Origin: Thereva unica
Lineage: Eukaryota > Arthropoda > Insecta > Diptera > Therevidae
DNA: 64,000 bases
Reading direction: 5' to 3'
Assembly (NCBI GenBank): GCA_949987705.1
Contig: OX465286.1
Location: 10,640,592-10,704,591, forward strand
How positions within the stretch are numbered: position 1 is the first letter of the stretch; each line of letters begins with the position of its first letter. The notes under the pieces are model-generated. The model was not told the origin of the DNA. It saw only the letters and a list, made by a program, of their open reading frames with translations, and searched no databases. This document shows positions 20,852 through 32,884 of this stretch, in pieces. The position numbers and the translations under genes were made by a program.

Positions 20852-21965
20852 GGGTGATTCCATATCAGATTTGCAATCGATATTGTAAATTTCGATGAGA
20901 TAATTTTTTTTATGCTTTTTATCGAAAATAAATCGACACGTATTTTTTTATATAGCTAAAAAAAAATTTTTTGGCGGAATTAGGATTTTTTGAATTTTTG
21001 ATGAACTGCCTTTTTCGCAATGAAAGTCGCTTTTTACAGCCCCAATAACTCGAAAACCGTACGTCGTAGAGAAAAAATGTATTAAATATAAAAATTCGGT
21101 TTTTTCTTCTTCTTTGCAATGGTTTAATAAAATGATTTGTTTTAACAATTTTTTAGCACCAAAAGTTAAAATGTTTATAACAAATTAATTTTTCTCAAAC
21201 TTGGGCCATTTTTATTTTCTTTTTTTTAATCTCAATAAATTCTCCAAAGTCTTCCCGTAAACCTAAACACAATTTCATAATGGTATCAGAAGTAGATCTT
21301 GAGCTATAGAATATCAAAGACCATCATGCACCGTGCGTGCGCCAATTTTGAAAGAAAACGATGTATTATGTACATCGTGCCGACTGCAAATCGGGAAAAA
21401 TTCAGGTAACTTTCATTTTTTTTGTCTCTTAGGCGCGCGCGAAGTGAATTGACGCTCGTTGGAGTCGTTGGTCGGCGCACGCACGGTGCATGATGGTCTT
21501 TGATATTCTATAGCTCAAGATCTACTTCTGATACCATTATGAAATTGTGTTTAGGTTTACGGGAAGACTTTGGAGAATTTATTGAGATTAAAAAAAAGAA
21601 AATAAAAATGGCCCAAGTTTGAGAAAAATTAATTTGTTATAAACATTTTAACTTTTGGTGCTAAAAAATTGTTAAAACAAATCATTTTATTAAACCATTG
21701 CAAAGAAGAAGAAAAAACCGAATTTTTATATTTAATACATTTTTTCTCTACGACGTACGGTTTTCGAGTTATTGGGGCTGTAAAAAGCGACTTTCATTGC
21801 GAAAAAGGCAGTTCATCAAAAATTCAAAAAATCCTAATTCCGCCAAAAAAATTTTTTTTAGCTATATAAAAAAATACGTGCCGATTTATTTTCGATAAAA
21901 AGCATAAAAAAAATTATCTCATCGAAATTTACAATATCGATTGCAAATCTGATATGGAATCACCC
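20852..21965. mobile_element. 1114-bp foldback element with 492-bp, almost identical arms
   Basis: The left arm is 20852-21343 and the right arm 21474-21965, with a 130-bp spacer. The ends are GGGTGATTCCATATCAGATT in both orientations. The 4-bp direct repeat GTAT flanks it (20848-20851, 21966-21969). Arms differ at only a few positions, for example one residue change in the otherwise identical 66-codon frames read from each arm. Those frames are shadows of the palindrome. No transposase and no superfamily assignment. Confidence 0.85.
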
Positions 21966-21969
21966 GTAT

Positions 21970-23278
21970 ATATTAACAAAATCCTCAATTACTTAAACAA
22001 GAAGGTGTGGAGGTGGGGGGGGGGGGGGAGCAAACCATCGCGTAAGTAGCAGCAAACTTACCAACACTTAAATATATGTGATCCATCTGATGTAGATAGA
22101 TAAGTATGTGTTATAAAGGTGTTCAATCCTTTTTTTTCTTAGTTCGTTTTTGAAGGTAAAAAATAATTATAAACTGCATGAATCTATTTTTTTTTTGTTT
22201 ATTTTGTTAATTAACTATTTTTTTTCTTTCGTTTGTTTTTTTTTTTTTTGTTTTAATATATTAATTTTTTTTTTATATATATATATATGTATGTATATTG
22301 ACGCTGACGTTGTCGCACGGCGGTTGTTTTTAGTTATTTATTTTATTTTCTTGTTATATATTTATTTATTTATTTTTTATGCACTCTTTAATATTTTATT
22401 AATTTATTTATTTATCACATTATGAATTTCTTTTCTTCATTTTTTATTTATTTTAATTTTTTTTGTTGTTGTTTTGTTGGGCTAAATGTTTTGACTAGAT
22501 TTATCTAATGTTGGCTGCACTTAACTAGAAATATTTAACCAAACAACAAAAAATATATAATTAATAACAGTTAAAATATACCGAGATGATTTTTGTAATT
22601 TTTGGATGATGATTATTATTTAAAAAGCGTGTCAGATTTATAAATAATAATTTATATAAAGGAAGAAGGAGTAGACATTTCTGATCGAAAAAGAGGGTCT
22701 CGATGTTTATCATTTCCCCAGGTAAATAAAAATATTTTGCAACAATTATTCATATCGGCCACCTATTCACAATCTCAATTACCCCCTTTCCCCTCTTCAT
22801 TCTACAAAGATAACATTTCCAAATATTTTTTAAAAGAAAGTTAAAATTTGAAATTTCCCCTCATTTTTCAACCCTCACCACCAAACCTATTTAAGCAAAA
22901 CACAGCCGACTTTCGGTGACTTTCGGCATTATTCACGTTAAAAAAAAGTCGCGCGTGCGCTTATGGCAGCTGGCAAATCTTGGAACGTAATTGGTTGCTG
23001 TGAAAGAGGGAAAGAGATATGAAATGATATTCGTGGGGACTTCGACTTGTTCTCGGGGTATTTAAGCAAAACACAATTCGTTTCCTGAATCATTTTAAAT
23101 TTGTCTGTCGCTGATGCCGGATGCCGCTTTACAAGATAATAACAGTAAATAAGGGGAAGTGTAGAGTGAATAATGTCTTAAAGGGAAATTGTAGTGTTAC
23201 GTTGAGGTTGTTGTCTTTATTGTGATTTGTTTGGAATGGGGAAAATGTTGGCCAATAAATTATTTGAAAATTTAGATA
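21970..23278. other. AT-rich, no gene seen; duplicated TATTTAAG motif
   Basis: A G run lies at about 22016-22028, with long T and TTTA tracts at 22130-22460. The 17-mer TATTTAAGCAAAACACA occurs at 22888 and 23059. The second copy lies upstream of a CA-rich stretch and resembles a TATA-like promoter element, but no gene or LTR could be tied to it. Confidence 0.4.
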
Positions 23279-24930
23279 TCCTGACCTCACCGGGGAGGTA
23301 CCTACACCTTGGCATGGTTATGGGGCTTGCGTGCCTCGAGGTGTCGTTAGGCTATATCGGCGATGGTAAGCTGGAGAACTAGCAAGCCACCGGTAAGGAC
23401 TCCCATGCCGAACAAGCTGATTGTGAAGAAGCTAGGTACATCCTATTTCCGCCCTCGCTTTATTTTTTTCCATTTCCCAATTTCTAAGCTAAGGTGTTTA
23501 CCGTGACTAGAGCTGCTTGGCTAGTTAGACGTTAAGGAGTGCTGGTCGCAAATGCCCGGAAAATGTCGGAGTGTAAAGTGCCTTACCCTGGTAAGCGGCT
23601 CTGGCAGGATTGACTCACTTCCACATAACTCGTGAGATCTTTATGGGAGACCAAATAAAAAAAATTAAAATTTGCTTGCCTCTAGTGGAGGCAATCGCCA
23701 GTAGTTCCAGCCATAGTACACCCCTGCACAAACGCCACCCTCAAACTCGAAAAGTTACTTTCCTCCAGGTTGAAGACGGTAATTGCGAAGAAGCACCGGT
23801 CAGATAGTATGCGCTTGCAGGGCCAGTATCGGAAAGCCCTTTTCAATTTTGACAAGATTACTAAGAATAGGAAGGTCAATACGGCGCATGAGTGAGACCA
23901 GTCGGACAAAATAAGGTTCCAGTCGATTGTTGAGAATTACAGCAAGCGGCTAGCACTAAAAATCAAACCAACCATCACGAGTCAGTCACGGTAGGTGCAG
24001 ACAAAAACCTCGATTCTCTCCTAAGGAGAAGACCGAGCGAGAAGCCAAAAGACCAAAGGATCCCCCAAGTAGAAGACTGCTGCAGCGAGTACAGCAAAAA
24101 CAGAGCCTAGAAAGGCTGCTGAGGGAGGCGGCAAAGGAAAATCTGGATGCCGCCCTAACACAAGAGTCCTAGGTACAAAGGCGGGGCATAAAAGGGCTCT
24201 TGGACAGTCAATACAATACCTTTTACCAAAGCTCGAATTAATTCAAGCCAAGATCGTGTCACTATTCGATTATATTATAATTTCGAACCTAGCGGTATTG
24301 TACCCGGGCAACACCTTCAGCCTTCGTATTCCCAAGCACGGAGAATTTCCAAAGATGTCACGCTGTCTACGGACACAGAAACGCAGATTAAGTGAACTTC
24401 TCGGATATGCTTCATAGTAAACCCGCAAGTTAAAGCTCCTGAACCGCACAGAAACCCAAGAAGGACAGACTGGAAGAAGTTCGGACAAGGTCCTGAGAGG
24501 GAAACTCTCTCTAGAGAGTGCCTACAGGAAAGGACAATTCTTAAAATGTCATTTTTTTTAGCCATACATGAGGCTGAAACCGAACTGTTCAGCTCAGTTC
24601 AGGACCCTCCTCATATGGGTGCCTAGTCACCGAAATATAAAGGGAAACTTTAAAGCTGACGAACTGGCTAGGAAAGGCACGACCGCTACTCTCCTTCCTG
24701 GAAAAGCTCCGATGCAAAGACCACACAATGCAACTACCAGAAAAGCATTGGAGAGATCTTAACAAATATACCTTGGCCAAAATGACTTGGCCCTCTTATG
24801 ATCTCAGGCGGGCCAGAATTGCCCTAGGAAAAAGGGTTTTAATCGTATTTCCACTTCTTCCGCAAAACAACTACTGCAATACATCAAAAGGTGCAACCCC
24901 GAATGAGCCACGACAAAGAAGAAATTAAAT
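23279..24930 (+). mobile_element. Decayed LINE (R1/LOA/I group) with internal deletion
   Basis: It starts with GC-rich sequence unlike its surroundings (CCTGACCTCACCGGGGAGG, CACCTTGGCATGG), which has the look of a LINE 5' region. A broken ORF1-like stretch follows at about 23690-24180, rich in Lys/Arg/Gln. The RT domain is missing. The RNase H remnant at 24568-24930 closes the copy. The link between the 5' and 3' parts is inferred from order and matching strand. Confidence 0.5.
24568..24930 (+). pseudogene. RNase H domain remnant of a non-LTR retrotransposon
   Basis: The frame LIWVPSHRNIKGNFKADELA with RKGTT at about 24616-24685 matches the C-terminal RNase H motif WVPGH..I.GN..ADELA found in R1, LOA and I-type LINEs; the G of VPGH is S here. 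An overlapping frame continues with LAKMTWPSYDLRRARIALG, similar to the segment after RNase H. The first two catalytic acidic residues of RNase H are not visible. Confidence 0.65.
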
Positions 24931-25800
24931 TTTTTTTAAGTTGTAACCTCCACCATATTATATGTATAGTATGATGTGCCCTAACATAACACGGCCACCC
25001 TCCTTCAGAGGCAACGCCATCATATATGAAAGACCAAAGAAGATCCTTTGAGCAAGGGGAGGGGGGGGGGGGGGGGGAATTGATAAAAAAGGCATTCTTT
25101 TGTTGTTTCCTGTGGCTCCCTTAGGACACACCCAATCAGCTCTAAGTGCCGCCATAAAACTTAATTGAATCTCTGGGCTCCAAGTACATTGTTTTATATC
25201 CGTGCAAATAAATACAGAATCCAACTTGATTACACCTGGAAAATGAACCTGAGCAACAGCGGAGAAAAGGAAAAGTAACTCGGAAAAGGACTCATGGAAA
25301 AACCCATAAATTTTTTTTGTTTTGCTTTAAACACTATCAAAAAAATTTATTTGTTTATATTTTTTTATTTGCTTTATTTTGCCCTTTGGCTTGTTTTCCT
25401 TTGCCAGGCTCTCACCCTCCATGTAGCTCTGTGTGCAACACCCAACAGAGTACCAGAAAACGCTTTTTAATGGTTATTGAGGCTACTAAACAGAAATTTT
25501 ACGCTCGTCAGGATTCGCCTCACAGGACTCCTAGGTGTGTAATAAAAATCCTGTCTAGATGAAAGAGAATGACGGCAAAGGATGTTGGCGCGGGGGGGGG
25601 GGGCGGGTGTAAGGGAAGTGGGTGGTCTCTATAGAACAAGGGATACAGGGCAGACAACAAGGGGTCTTTTCGGATGGCAATATGGGGTGTTGTTGAAAGT
25701 GGTGCTGGTGGTTGTGGTCTTTGGTGGTAGTGATGATGGGGCTGCATGTTGAAATAGAGCAGAAAAAGCTTGTGCTCTACACAACAAATGACTTCTTTAT

Positions 25801-25876
<76 letters not shown>

Positions 25877-26345
25877 GTATATATATATATATATAAAAAT
25901 GTATATAGAGGTTAAAAAATGTGTGTAGATATAATAACAGAGAGGGGGTTTGTACTACCTGATGTGATATGATGATACTGAGAGGCATAACAAAGCCCTA
26001 AATCACCACCTGTTGCACGCAGCATGCAGGATTGGAAGGTAGGTTATACACGACGATGTGTAAGGATATGGTTAGGTCATAGACTACACCCCATATTTTC
26101 AAGATAATCCTTTGAAATTGTCTTAATAGAAAAAAAAAATGTCTTTTTTTGTTGTTGTTGTTGGCTGCGGTGTTGTGTTAGGGCAGGATTGAAAGGGGGC
26201 GAGAATGGGGTTTCTATTGTGTAAATCCTTTTTTATGGTGGTTTTGAGTAATTTTAAAATGACAACTAATTGTGTTTTTTTGTTTTTCAGTTAAGGGAAT
26301 TATGTTCGCCTTTTTTGTTCTAATCACCGTGGATGTTTTGGTATT
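24931..26345. other. No gene seen; poly-G runs and TA microsatellite
   Basis: It holds G runs at about 25063-25078 and 25591-25602, poly-T, a (TA)n tract at 25803-25870 with a smaller TA block to about 25898, and TTG repeats near 26150. No conserved coding region. Confidence 0.5.
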
Positions 26346-26353
26346 ATGTAGAG

Positions 26354-27169
26354 CAGTGGTTCCCAAACTTTATTTCGTACGGAACCTTTCTCCTATGTAT
26401 AAAATTTGGCGGAACCCAAGGATGAAAAAATAAAATAATATATGATATGTATACATTTATCCTTTAATATATTTTAAAACGTTTTTATTAGGTCGCTTTC
26501 TTGTCTGTCTGTTTGTCCGGTACATATCTTGCAATCGATTTTTTGAATACTTCCGGTTACCCGATCCCCCTGAAATTTTGCACACAAGAATGCAATCTGG
26601 TATACTCATTATACCGTTAGAGCCATGGCGGCCGTCTCAAGAGGACGGATTATTGTTTTCTTCACGGAACACATTTTGCAACAATTTTTCAAATACTTCC
26701 GGATATCCTATCATGCTGAAATTTTGCATACAGCTTTAGCTCCGATGACAATATACCTTTATATCCATGGCGGCAGTCTCAGGATTGCGGATTAAAATAT
26801 TCTTCACAACCCCTTCGACATGGGGATCAAATGAAAGGGTATGATAAGTAGAACACCATAACCAATATAGTATACTCAATATATCGTTAGGTCCATGGCG
26901 CCCATCTCAAGAGGGCGGATCACCATTTTCTTCACAACCCTCTCGACATGGGATGTGGAATGGCGGCCAAAATGTTACACGGCGTGACGTAGACCAAATT
27001 TCAAGGAAGAAGGGCCACTCGCACTTTCTGATTAGCAGAACGCAATAAACGGCCGGCGCAGCGCCAATGAGTCTGCGAATATATTTGCGCTTCGGCGCTG
27101 GTAACACGAAACCCTAAAAGTTTTTTGTGGAACCCTAAGGTTCCGCGGAACCCACTTTGGGAATCACTG
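26354..27169. mobile_element. Non-autonomous hAT (CAGTGGTTCCCAAA ends) with internal satellite-like units
   Basis: Ends CAGTGGTTCCCAAACTTTAT and, inverted, CAGTGATTCCCAAAGTGGGT. The 8-bp direct repeat ATGTAGAG lies at 26346-26353 and 27170-27177. The interior holds three diverged units with CCATGGCGGCCGTCTCAAGA near 26623, 26764 and 26892. Their inverse is the unit of the satellite at 63.3-64.0 kb. No transposase. Confidence 0.9.
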
Positions 27170-27177
27170 ATGTAGAG

Positions 27178-27225
27178 CATTGTTTCTCAACATGGGGGTC
27201 GCAATCTATCAAAAAAAAAAAAAAA
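27178..27225. repeat. One-ended hAT terminus relic
   Basis: CATTGTTTCTCAACATGGGG with GTCGC follows immediately after the previous hAT. It resembles the Charlie-type hAT end CAGTGGTTCTCAACCTGTGG. No matching right end was found nearby. Confidence 0.4.
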
Positions 27226-27429
27226 TATTTTAAATTTTGAATTATAATCAAGGTTTACATACAGAGTGTATTTGCTAAGCTTACAAAGCGGCCGACTAGT
27301 GATTTTGGTTTTGGTTCCCAAGTACGATCTCGAGTTGGTACATCGAGCCACGCACTATAAGTGGTCCGCCGAACGAACTTTGTGAAGGGGTATATTTCTT
27401 CATACATTTACTGTTGTTATCATCGATGC

Positions 27430-28330
27430 GCAGGGTCATCACATGCCTCGTGTCGCTGTTTCTTACGAAACGGTGCATTTGGGCCCTCTCCAACGAGCAA
27501 GCAACGGGCATACTCTCGTAGCTATGAATAGACGCGTTCACTAAATTCGTGATCATCAAAGCTGTGAAGAATACGTCCACCGCCAAGTTGATAAACGAAA
27601 TGACAAACTACTTCGAAATACCGAAAATCATGGTAACAGGTCGAGAGCTTGCTTTTATTTCAAATGCGTTCGTGGCATATTGTAAGGAGCACCAAATGAG
27701 GCACATAAAGGCAGCCTTTCGAACTGCTCTTGCAAATGGGCAAGGGGATCGTGTCCACCAAACAATTAGAACTTCAATTGCAACTAGTATAAATGGGAAC
27801 GATATAGATTAGGATAAGCATATCATAACGATACAATTGACTATCAATTCGATGACGAATGCAACAACGAAAAGATCACCTCATGAATCGACCAAGAGAC
27901 TTTCTGGCCAACGAATTGGTCTCGGCTCTACATTATGAAGGCACATGCCTTGACGATTCAACGGTTACGCTTTGAGAGAAGAAAAGTGCAGCTGTCGAAA
28001 TAATGACAGCCACAACAGCGAAATGGAAGCAGGGATTCGACGCCAACTGACGGACACCGACTACTTATCTTATCAGCTCGATGATATGTTAGTGGTGAAC
28101 CATGAGCCTGCAGCTTCAGCACATCAAAGAATCGAAGAAGCTGAAGCCGAAGTTCAGTGGGCCATATGTATGTATGTAGTGACGAAGGTGCTTCCGAATG
28201 GTAGGTATGTGGTCGAAAATCTGCCGGAGTAGCAGAGAGTGTTCGGAATGTTCGCGTCGGACAAAATGAAGCTTTGGTGTTGCTTACCACCAAATATGAC
28301 GGATTACGACTCGGACGAGAACGGACGTCC
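27430..28330 (+). pseudogene. Ty3/gypsy integrase remnant
   Basis: Plus-strand frames with breaks: ETVHLGPLQRASNGHT at about 27472-27519, in place of the usual H-x-D-x-x-GP motif; then FVIIKAVKNTSTAKLINEMT, YFEIPKIMVTGRELAFIS and HQMRHIKAAFRTALANGQGD to 27812. This follows the D,D35E integrase core. The second Asp (DRGxAF in relatives) is replaced by GREL, and the catalytic Glu of NGQVE is shifted to GQGD. The stretch at 28170-28232 (VTKVLPNGRYVVENLPE) matches the segment that follows integrase in many insect gypsy elements. No LTRs were recognised. Confidence 0.65.
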
Positions 28331-30809
28331 AGGAACAGGATGACCCAGCTGTTAAACCTAATAAATAGCGGTGAAGTGGCTTTGTTGGGGGTCGAAAATT
28401 GATATCAAGACCTTGGTCCAAATGTTAAATCAGCTACGACCTGCGTGGAATGAGATGTAAGTAATAGTTCGAGGGCCCATCTCAAAGCCAGCCACTCTCC
28501 TAATGTATAAAGTGAGTATGTAAGTATATGTCTTTTTGTGTTCACGCAACATTTTTTTCGAGACTAATTTAGTTAATTGAGTCTATCCAAAGAGTTCATT
28601 ATTATTATTTTTTTTTTCATTTCCTTTTTTTATGTGTTGTCCCAAAAAAATTCTCTTTTTTTTTGTGCTACTCTCAAAGGAGTTGCTTAACAGCAATAAC
28701 AACAACAAAAAAGGCAAACAATACAAAGCCTACTACACAAAAAAGTAAATGAAGAGATATCCTGTAATAGGGTAGTTTTTTTTTTCCAAAAAAGGGATGA
28801 TGTCATTTCGATACAGAAAAATTGAAATACTTGAAAAGAGCCTATTAAAAATTTTAATTAAAAAGGAATGTTTTCTGTTCTATTTTCATAGGACCTTCGA
28901 TAGACGCACAAAAATACATTTCTAGTATTGGAAATCCTGATGAATAGGTTTCCTCCATATGTCCTTGATGATATAAAACAGATTTGTGTGCAAAAACGAG
29001 CAAAAATATTAATTAACTTCCATACAATAATCCAATCGCCGTTTTTTTTTTTCATTAATAAAACCCCCAATAAATTACTCCCCCACACAGGATGCACATT
29101 TCGAAATCCCTCTCTATGCATCCCCCACGTAAAACGAGATGACATTCGACATTAAGTTAAGGACTACACGAAATCCTGCTGCAACCAAAACCTCAATGGA
29201 ACTGTATATATATATGTGCTCTGTGCTGGATTGAATGACTGGGAATGTGATTGCGAGGTAGTAACCTACCTCCCCGCCAGCCACCCTTGATATGATGGGG
29301 GGCAGCCTGGGGGAAAGTATAGTTCCGATATGACGATTTGGATGATGACCACCAGTGTTTTTGCTGCCGGGGCTGTGATGTTTTTAAATTGGAAGGACTT
29401 CCACTTTGCGAGGGATGCTATATGGCTGATTACGGACAGAATGATGATGGGGCGATGCGAGCAGCAAAAACTGAGAGAGACAGCTATTAAGGTATATTTC
29501 CTGCTGTGTGATACCAAATTCAATTATGGTTTTACGTTGTTTTTGTTTTTTTTTTGCTCGTGTTTGAACGTTTATTTCATAGCTAATAAATGTGCCCACG
29601 ATTGAAACTGAATGGGACAGGATTTTACAACATGGATATAGTGCAGGTGGGTTTCATTTCATTCATTAGAGATTTGTGTGTAAATTGTTTATTGTAGGCG
29701 GAACACAATATTTTCTGATATTCTGATGTTGCGGAGGTGGATATTATATATGAGAAATCCCGGAAATTGTTAATTTTAAATAAAAGGGAAAGAATGGCGC
29801 GGCAAATCGACATATAAATAACTTTACTACAACAGAAAAAATGGCAGAAAATAGAATCATTCATAGTTGACATATTTTTACATAACAACGCGACGCTTTT
29901 ATAAATCTGAGATCTCTTGAATCAATCAATCGGTTCGTAAGCTTAATTTATCACGTAAAAAATGGAAATTTTAAGATACGGTCGCCAGACGCGCTTCTAT
30001 TTACTACAAAAGGACAAACGGGGAAGGGGTTAAAAAGTGTCAACCGATGTCTCGGATTTTGACAGATAAAATTTCATCTCAGGACGTGCTCAGAAACGAA
30101 ACATCTTGAAAAATTTTATGAATAACAATTTCCCATATTACGCGTTATTTTTTATCATAAGCAAGCAATTTCACAATTAAGTTATTGAAGTTTGAGGTAT
30201 AGGTTGAAACTTTGAAACATATATTTCAATTCACCTAGTATTTCCATTGTTGGTTATCTATTCTCTCCTCCTTAACCCCATATTAAGGAACAACTGTTTT
30301 CCGATTAGCTTGACGTCATTGTCAAATAGATTTAAAATACGATTCCATTATAAATGTGTAGCCTCGAAACCATCATGTAGCCTCCAAACCATCTCGGGCG
30401 GGTGCTATCAATAAATGCTCCTTTGAATATTCCTAAGCGGACAATTAGAATAATGAATTCATCGTAGTCACAAGCACGTCGTCGTGATCTGCAAGTTGCC
30501 CTTGAGCGCATATATACATACATACGTACAAATGGAAAGGATTAATTCTCTAATCTCTGGGAACAGATTTTAGATCGCCCAGATGCACAGTAGATTGGTT
30601 GATTGGCGGTGATGTAAAAATTTAAATATGTATGAAAGAGGAGTTCCAGTTTCCATTGCACTTTAAAATTTATTTGCTTTATTATGGTTGAATTGGTTTT
30701 ACTGTGTTGCAATTCTGATATCACCACCAAAAAAGGCCACCTTGTTAAATTATTCGAGCCTGAGCGCGAGTAAAAATATAAAAACGACTTACGTGCTACC
30801 ACCCCCAGA
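28331..30809. other. AT-rich, no gene seen
   Basis: Long T runs lie at about 28600-28660 and 28780. The short open frames here have no recognisable motif and unremarkable composition. Confidence 0.4.
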
Positions 30810-31437
30810 ACTTCTATTCAGTCTCAAGATACGAATTTACCGCACAAATTCCCGCCGTATCCAGTCCGACCTGAAAGCAAGCGAAGCGAAACCATTAACA
30901 CTCGCATTCGCGCTTGTTCGCGGGTGTTCACGGCGCGAGAGAATTTCCCATACATTTTTTATTTTTCCGCGCTGTCTGTTCATTATGTCAGCAAATAGGG
31001 TGGTCCGTGTATTTTAAAGGTTTTTCCAATCACAAATCTGTTTGTGCCTTTAAAGTTTTCGTTGAGGCCATGCACTTGTATTAACAATCTGATATGCTAA
31101 ACTGTCGTCTTCTCCTGTGTGTGTGTAGGGAATCATGACGTTACCTGCATGCCACGGCCTGGCGAATACCTGAAATCCTCATTCCCCAGTCAGACTGAGT
31201 ATTGTATTGCCTTCATCGGGCCGTGCCTGCGGATCTGGCCTGGCGGCGGCCTGTAAGTGTTTTACTTAATTTAACCCAGTTTTCTAGCAATTTTACACTG
31301 TTTCTTGAGGAAAAAAAAAATTACGTGATATTTGCCACGACCCCCCCCGCCCCCTTCTGCCCCCCGTGAGAGTTGGTGAGATTCGGCTCGACCCCCTCCC
31401 CCCTAAAAAGGTCTCACGTAATTAATGCACGACCCCT
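30810..31437. mobile_element. GGGGTCG-family repeat, copy 3
   Basis: It contains the inner words GGGTGTTCACGGCGCGAGAG, CGTTGAGGCCATGCAC and CTGCATGCCACGGCCTGGCG. It ends with CTCACGTAATTAATGCACGA and CCCCT at 31437, the inverse of the AGGGGTCGT start of the copy at 10174. The left boundary is vague. Confidence 0.65.
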
Positions 31438-32240
31438 AATAGAATTCATAAAAGCCCTATACAACAATTCCAAAATGCAGAGTTTTCCATAATGGAAAAT
31501 TATCTGACAGCTTTTTGAGGTGAGTTCAGGTGTACGACAAGGATGCCTACTTTCGCCTTTACTATTTCTTATACTAATAAACCACATCCTTATCAGCGCT
31601 CTAGATAGTGGAACAGGCGGTATACAATGGAGTATACTGGACTGCCTTAAGGATCTCGACTACGCTGATGATATCTGTTTGCTGGCCCACAGACATCAGG
31701 ACATCAAAAACATGTTAAGCAATTTGGCAACAGAAAGTAGTCCAGTAGGCTTAAGGCTAAATCCGGCTAAAATCAAATAAATGCGGATAAATGCAAAAAC
31801 CATTGAGCGGACAGTGCTGAATAACCGTGACGTGGAGCTGGTAGATAAATTCTGCTACCTCTGTAGTATTATTACCGAAAATGGCGGTGCAGAAGAAGAC
31901 GTCAGTTCCAGAATAAATATGGAGATCAACGCAGATCTCAACTCTCACCAAATTGCGGCTGTTCAACTTCAACGTTAAGGCACTTCTTTTGAACGGTTGC
32001 GAAACCTGGAAAATCACCAAAATTCATCACAGAGTGCCTACAAGTTTTCATCACCAGATGCCTGCGTCGTCCTGAAGGAAGACCTAGAACAACGTGGAGG
32101 AGAACCCTATTAGCAGAGGCCGCAACAACTGGATGATCCTGGTCAGAGCTGACAGCTGTCCCATAGAAACAGAGTCCGCTGGAGGGCAACTGTTTCCGTC
32201 CTTTGTCCTATGAGGGATTAAAGTGGAATAATAAGAAGAT
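31438..32240 (+). pseudogene. LINE reverse-transcriptase C-terminal fragment
   Basis: The reading FEVSSGVRQGCLLSPLLFLI (about 31514-31577) is the RT motif before the active site; LKDLDYADDICLLAHRHQD at about 31650-31706 carries the catalytic YADD. The frame shifts after 31980. Downstream residues include FCYLCSIITENGGAEEDVSS and, near 32165, NRVRWRATVSVLCPMRD. This style (GVRQGCLLSPLLF, GIQW, DADD-like box) resembles RTE/RTE-X type elements. The 5' part is absent: the fragment starts beside the GGGGTCG repeat. Confidence 0.7.
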
Positions 32241-32256
32241 AAAGCATCCTCTTGTA

Positions 32257-32722
32257 TTTTTTTTTTATGTGAAAGACTAGAGTCTCAGGAAAACCCCTTT
32301 ATACTGTGTCGACAATCTATTTTCTTCATATAGAGTGCAATGTCGAACAGCAGCTCCAGTCGGGGAAGGAAGGAGCTGTCACAACCTACCAGAGATATTT
32401 TTCAGTCCACCTACTCCCAAACCATTACTGTCGCGACTTTGACATCGGGGCATCGAGAAACAACTCGCTGGAGTGTTATGCCTCCTGAAACGAGTTGAAT
32501 CTCATCAATCCAACCGATGACATGCGCTTTTGGTGGAGCGGGGAAGGGCTAAGGAAGGCTATGATAGAAGGAATCAGGAATGTAAAGAGGGAAGAAGAAA
32601 GAAGGAAAGTTATATAGGCGAGAAAGTGGAAAAGGCGAAGGACCGTGGGGCTGGCCGGGATTTGAACCCGGGACCTCTGGGATAGTAGTCATGCGCCTTA
32701 CCTCTAGACTACCGAGGCCCCC
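32257..32722 (-). mobile_element. tRNA-derived SINE with LINE-like 3' tail and poly-A
   Basis: Minus-strand copy of about 466 bp. The head (32722-32647) is tRNA-like with an A-box region GTAGTCTAGAGG and a perfect B box GGTTCAAATCC. The anticodon and acceptor stems do not pair, so it is not a working tRNA. A GC-balanced body follows. The end reads AGTATAAAGGGG...CCTGAGACTCTAGTC and TTTCACAT then A10 (T run 32257-32266). The tail resembles the 3' end of LINE-A (AGTACAAAGGGTGACTCCTG...GTCACATAAAA). A second 3' part of the same SINE lies at 61150-61302 and another tail at 61499-61545. Confidence 0.75.
32647..32722 (-). other. tRNA-like RNA polymerase III promoter head of the SINE
   Basis: Reads GGGGGCCTCGGTAGTCTAGA at its start and GGTCCCGGGTTCAAATCCCG near its end. 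The D-arm GTCT/AGGC and T-arm CCGGG/CCCGG stems pair; the anticodon stem and the acceptor stem do not. Expected to act as an internal Pol III promoter rather than a tRNA gene. Confidence 0.75.
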
Positions 32723-32884
32723 AAATTTAATACTTAAATTGATCATCAAGATTGATATTTTGTCATTTTTATAATGGACAGAAAATATAATTTTGATCAA
32801 AAGTGTTAAATTTAAAAAATTTTCCAAAAAAAAAATTTCAGAATAAATAGCGCGACTCGAACCTGAGAACTTTCTACCTTTATA

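Noticed and set aside
20919..21898. Pairs of 66-codon frames with the same sequence on opposite strands
   Set aside because: They are mirror images produced by the 492-bp palindrome and have low-complexity composition.
28858..29605. Short open frames on both strands around 29 kb
   Set aside because: No recognisable motif, no splice context and AT-driven composition.
32647..32722. Functional tRNA gene
   Set aside because: The acceptor and anticodon stems do not pair and the head continues into a body with a poly-A tail, so it is a SINE.
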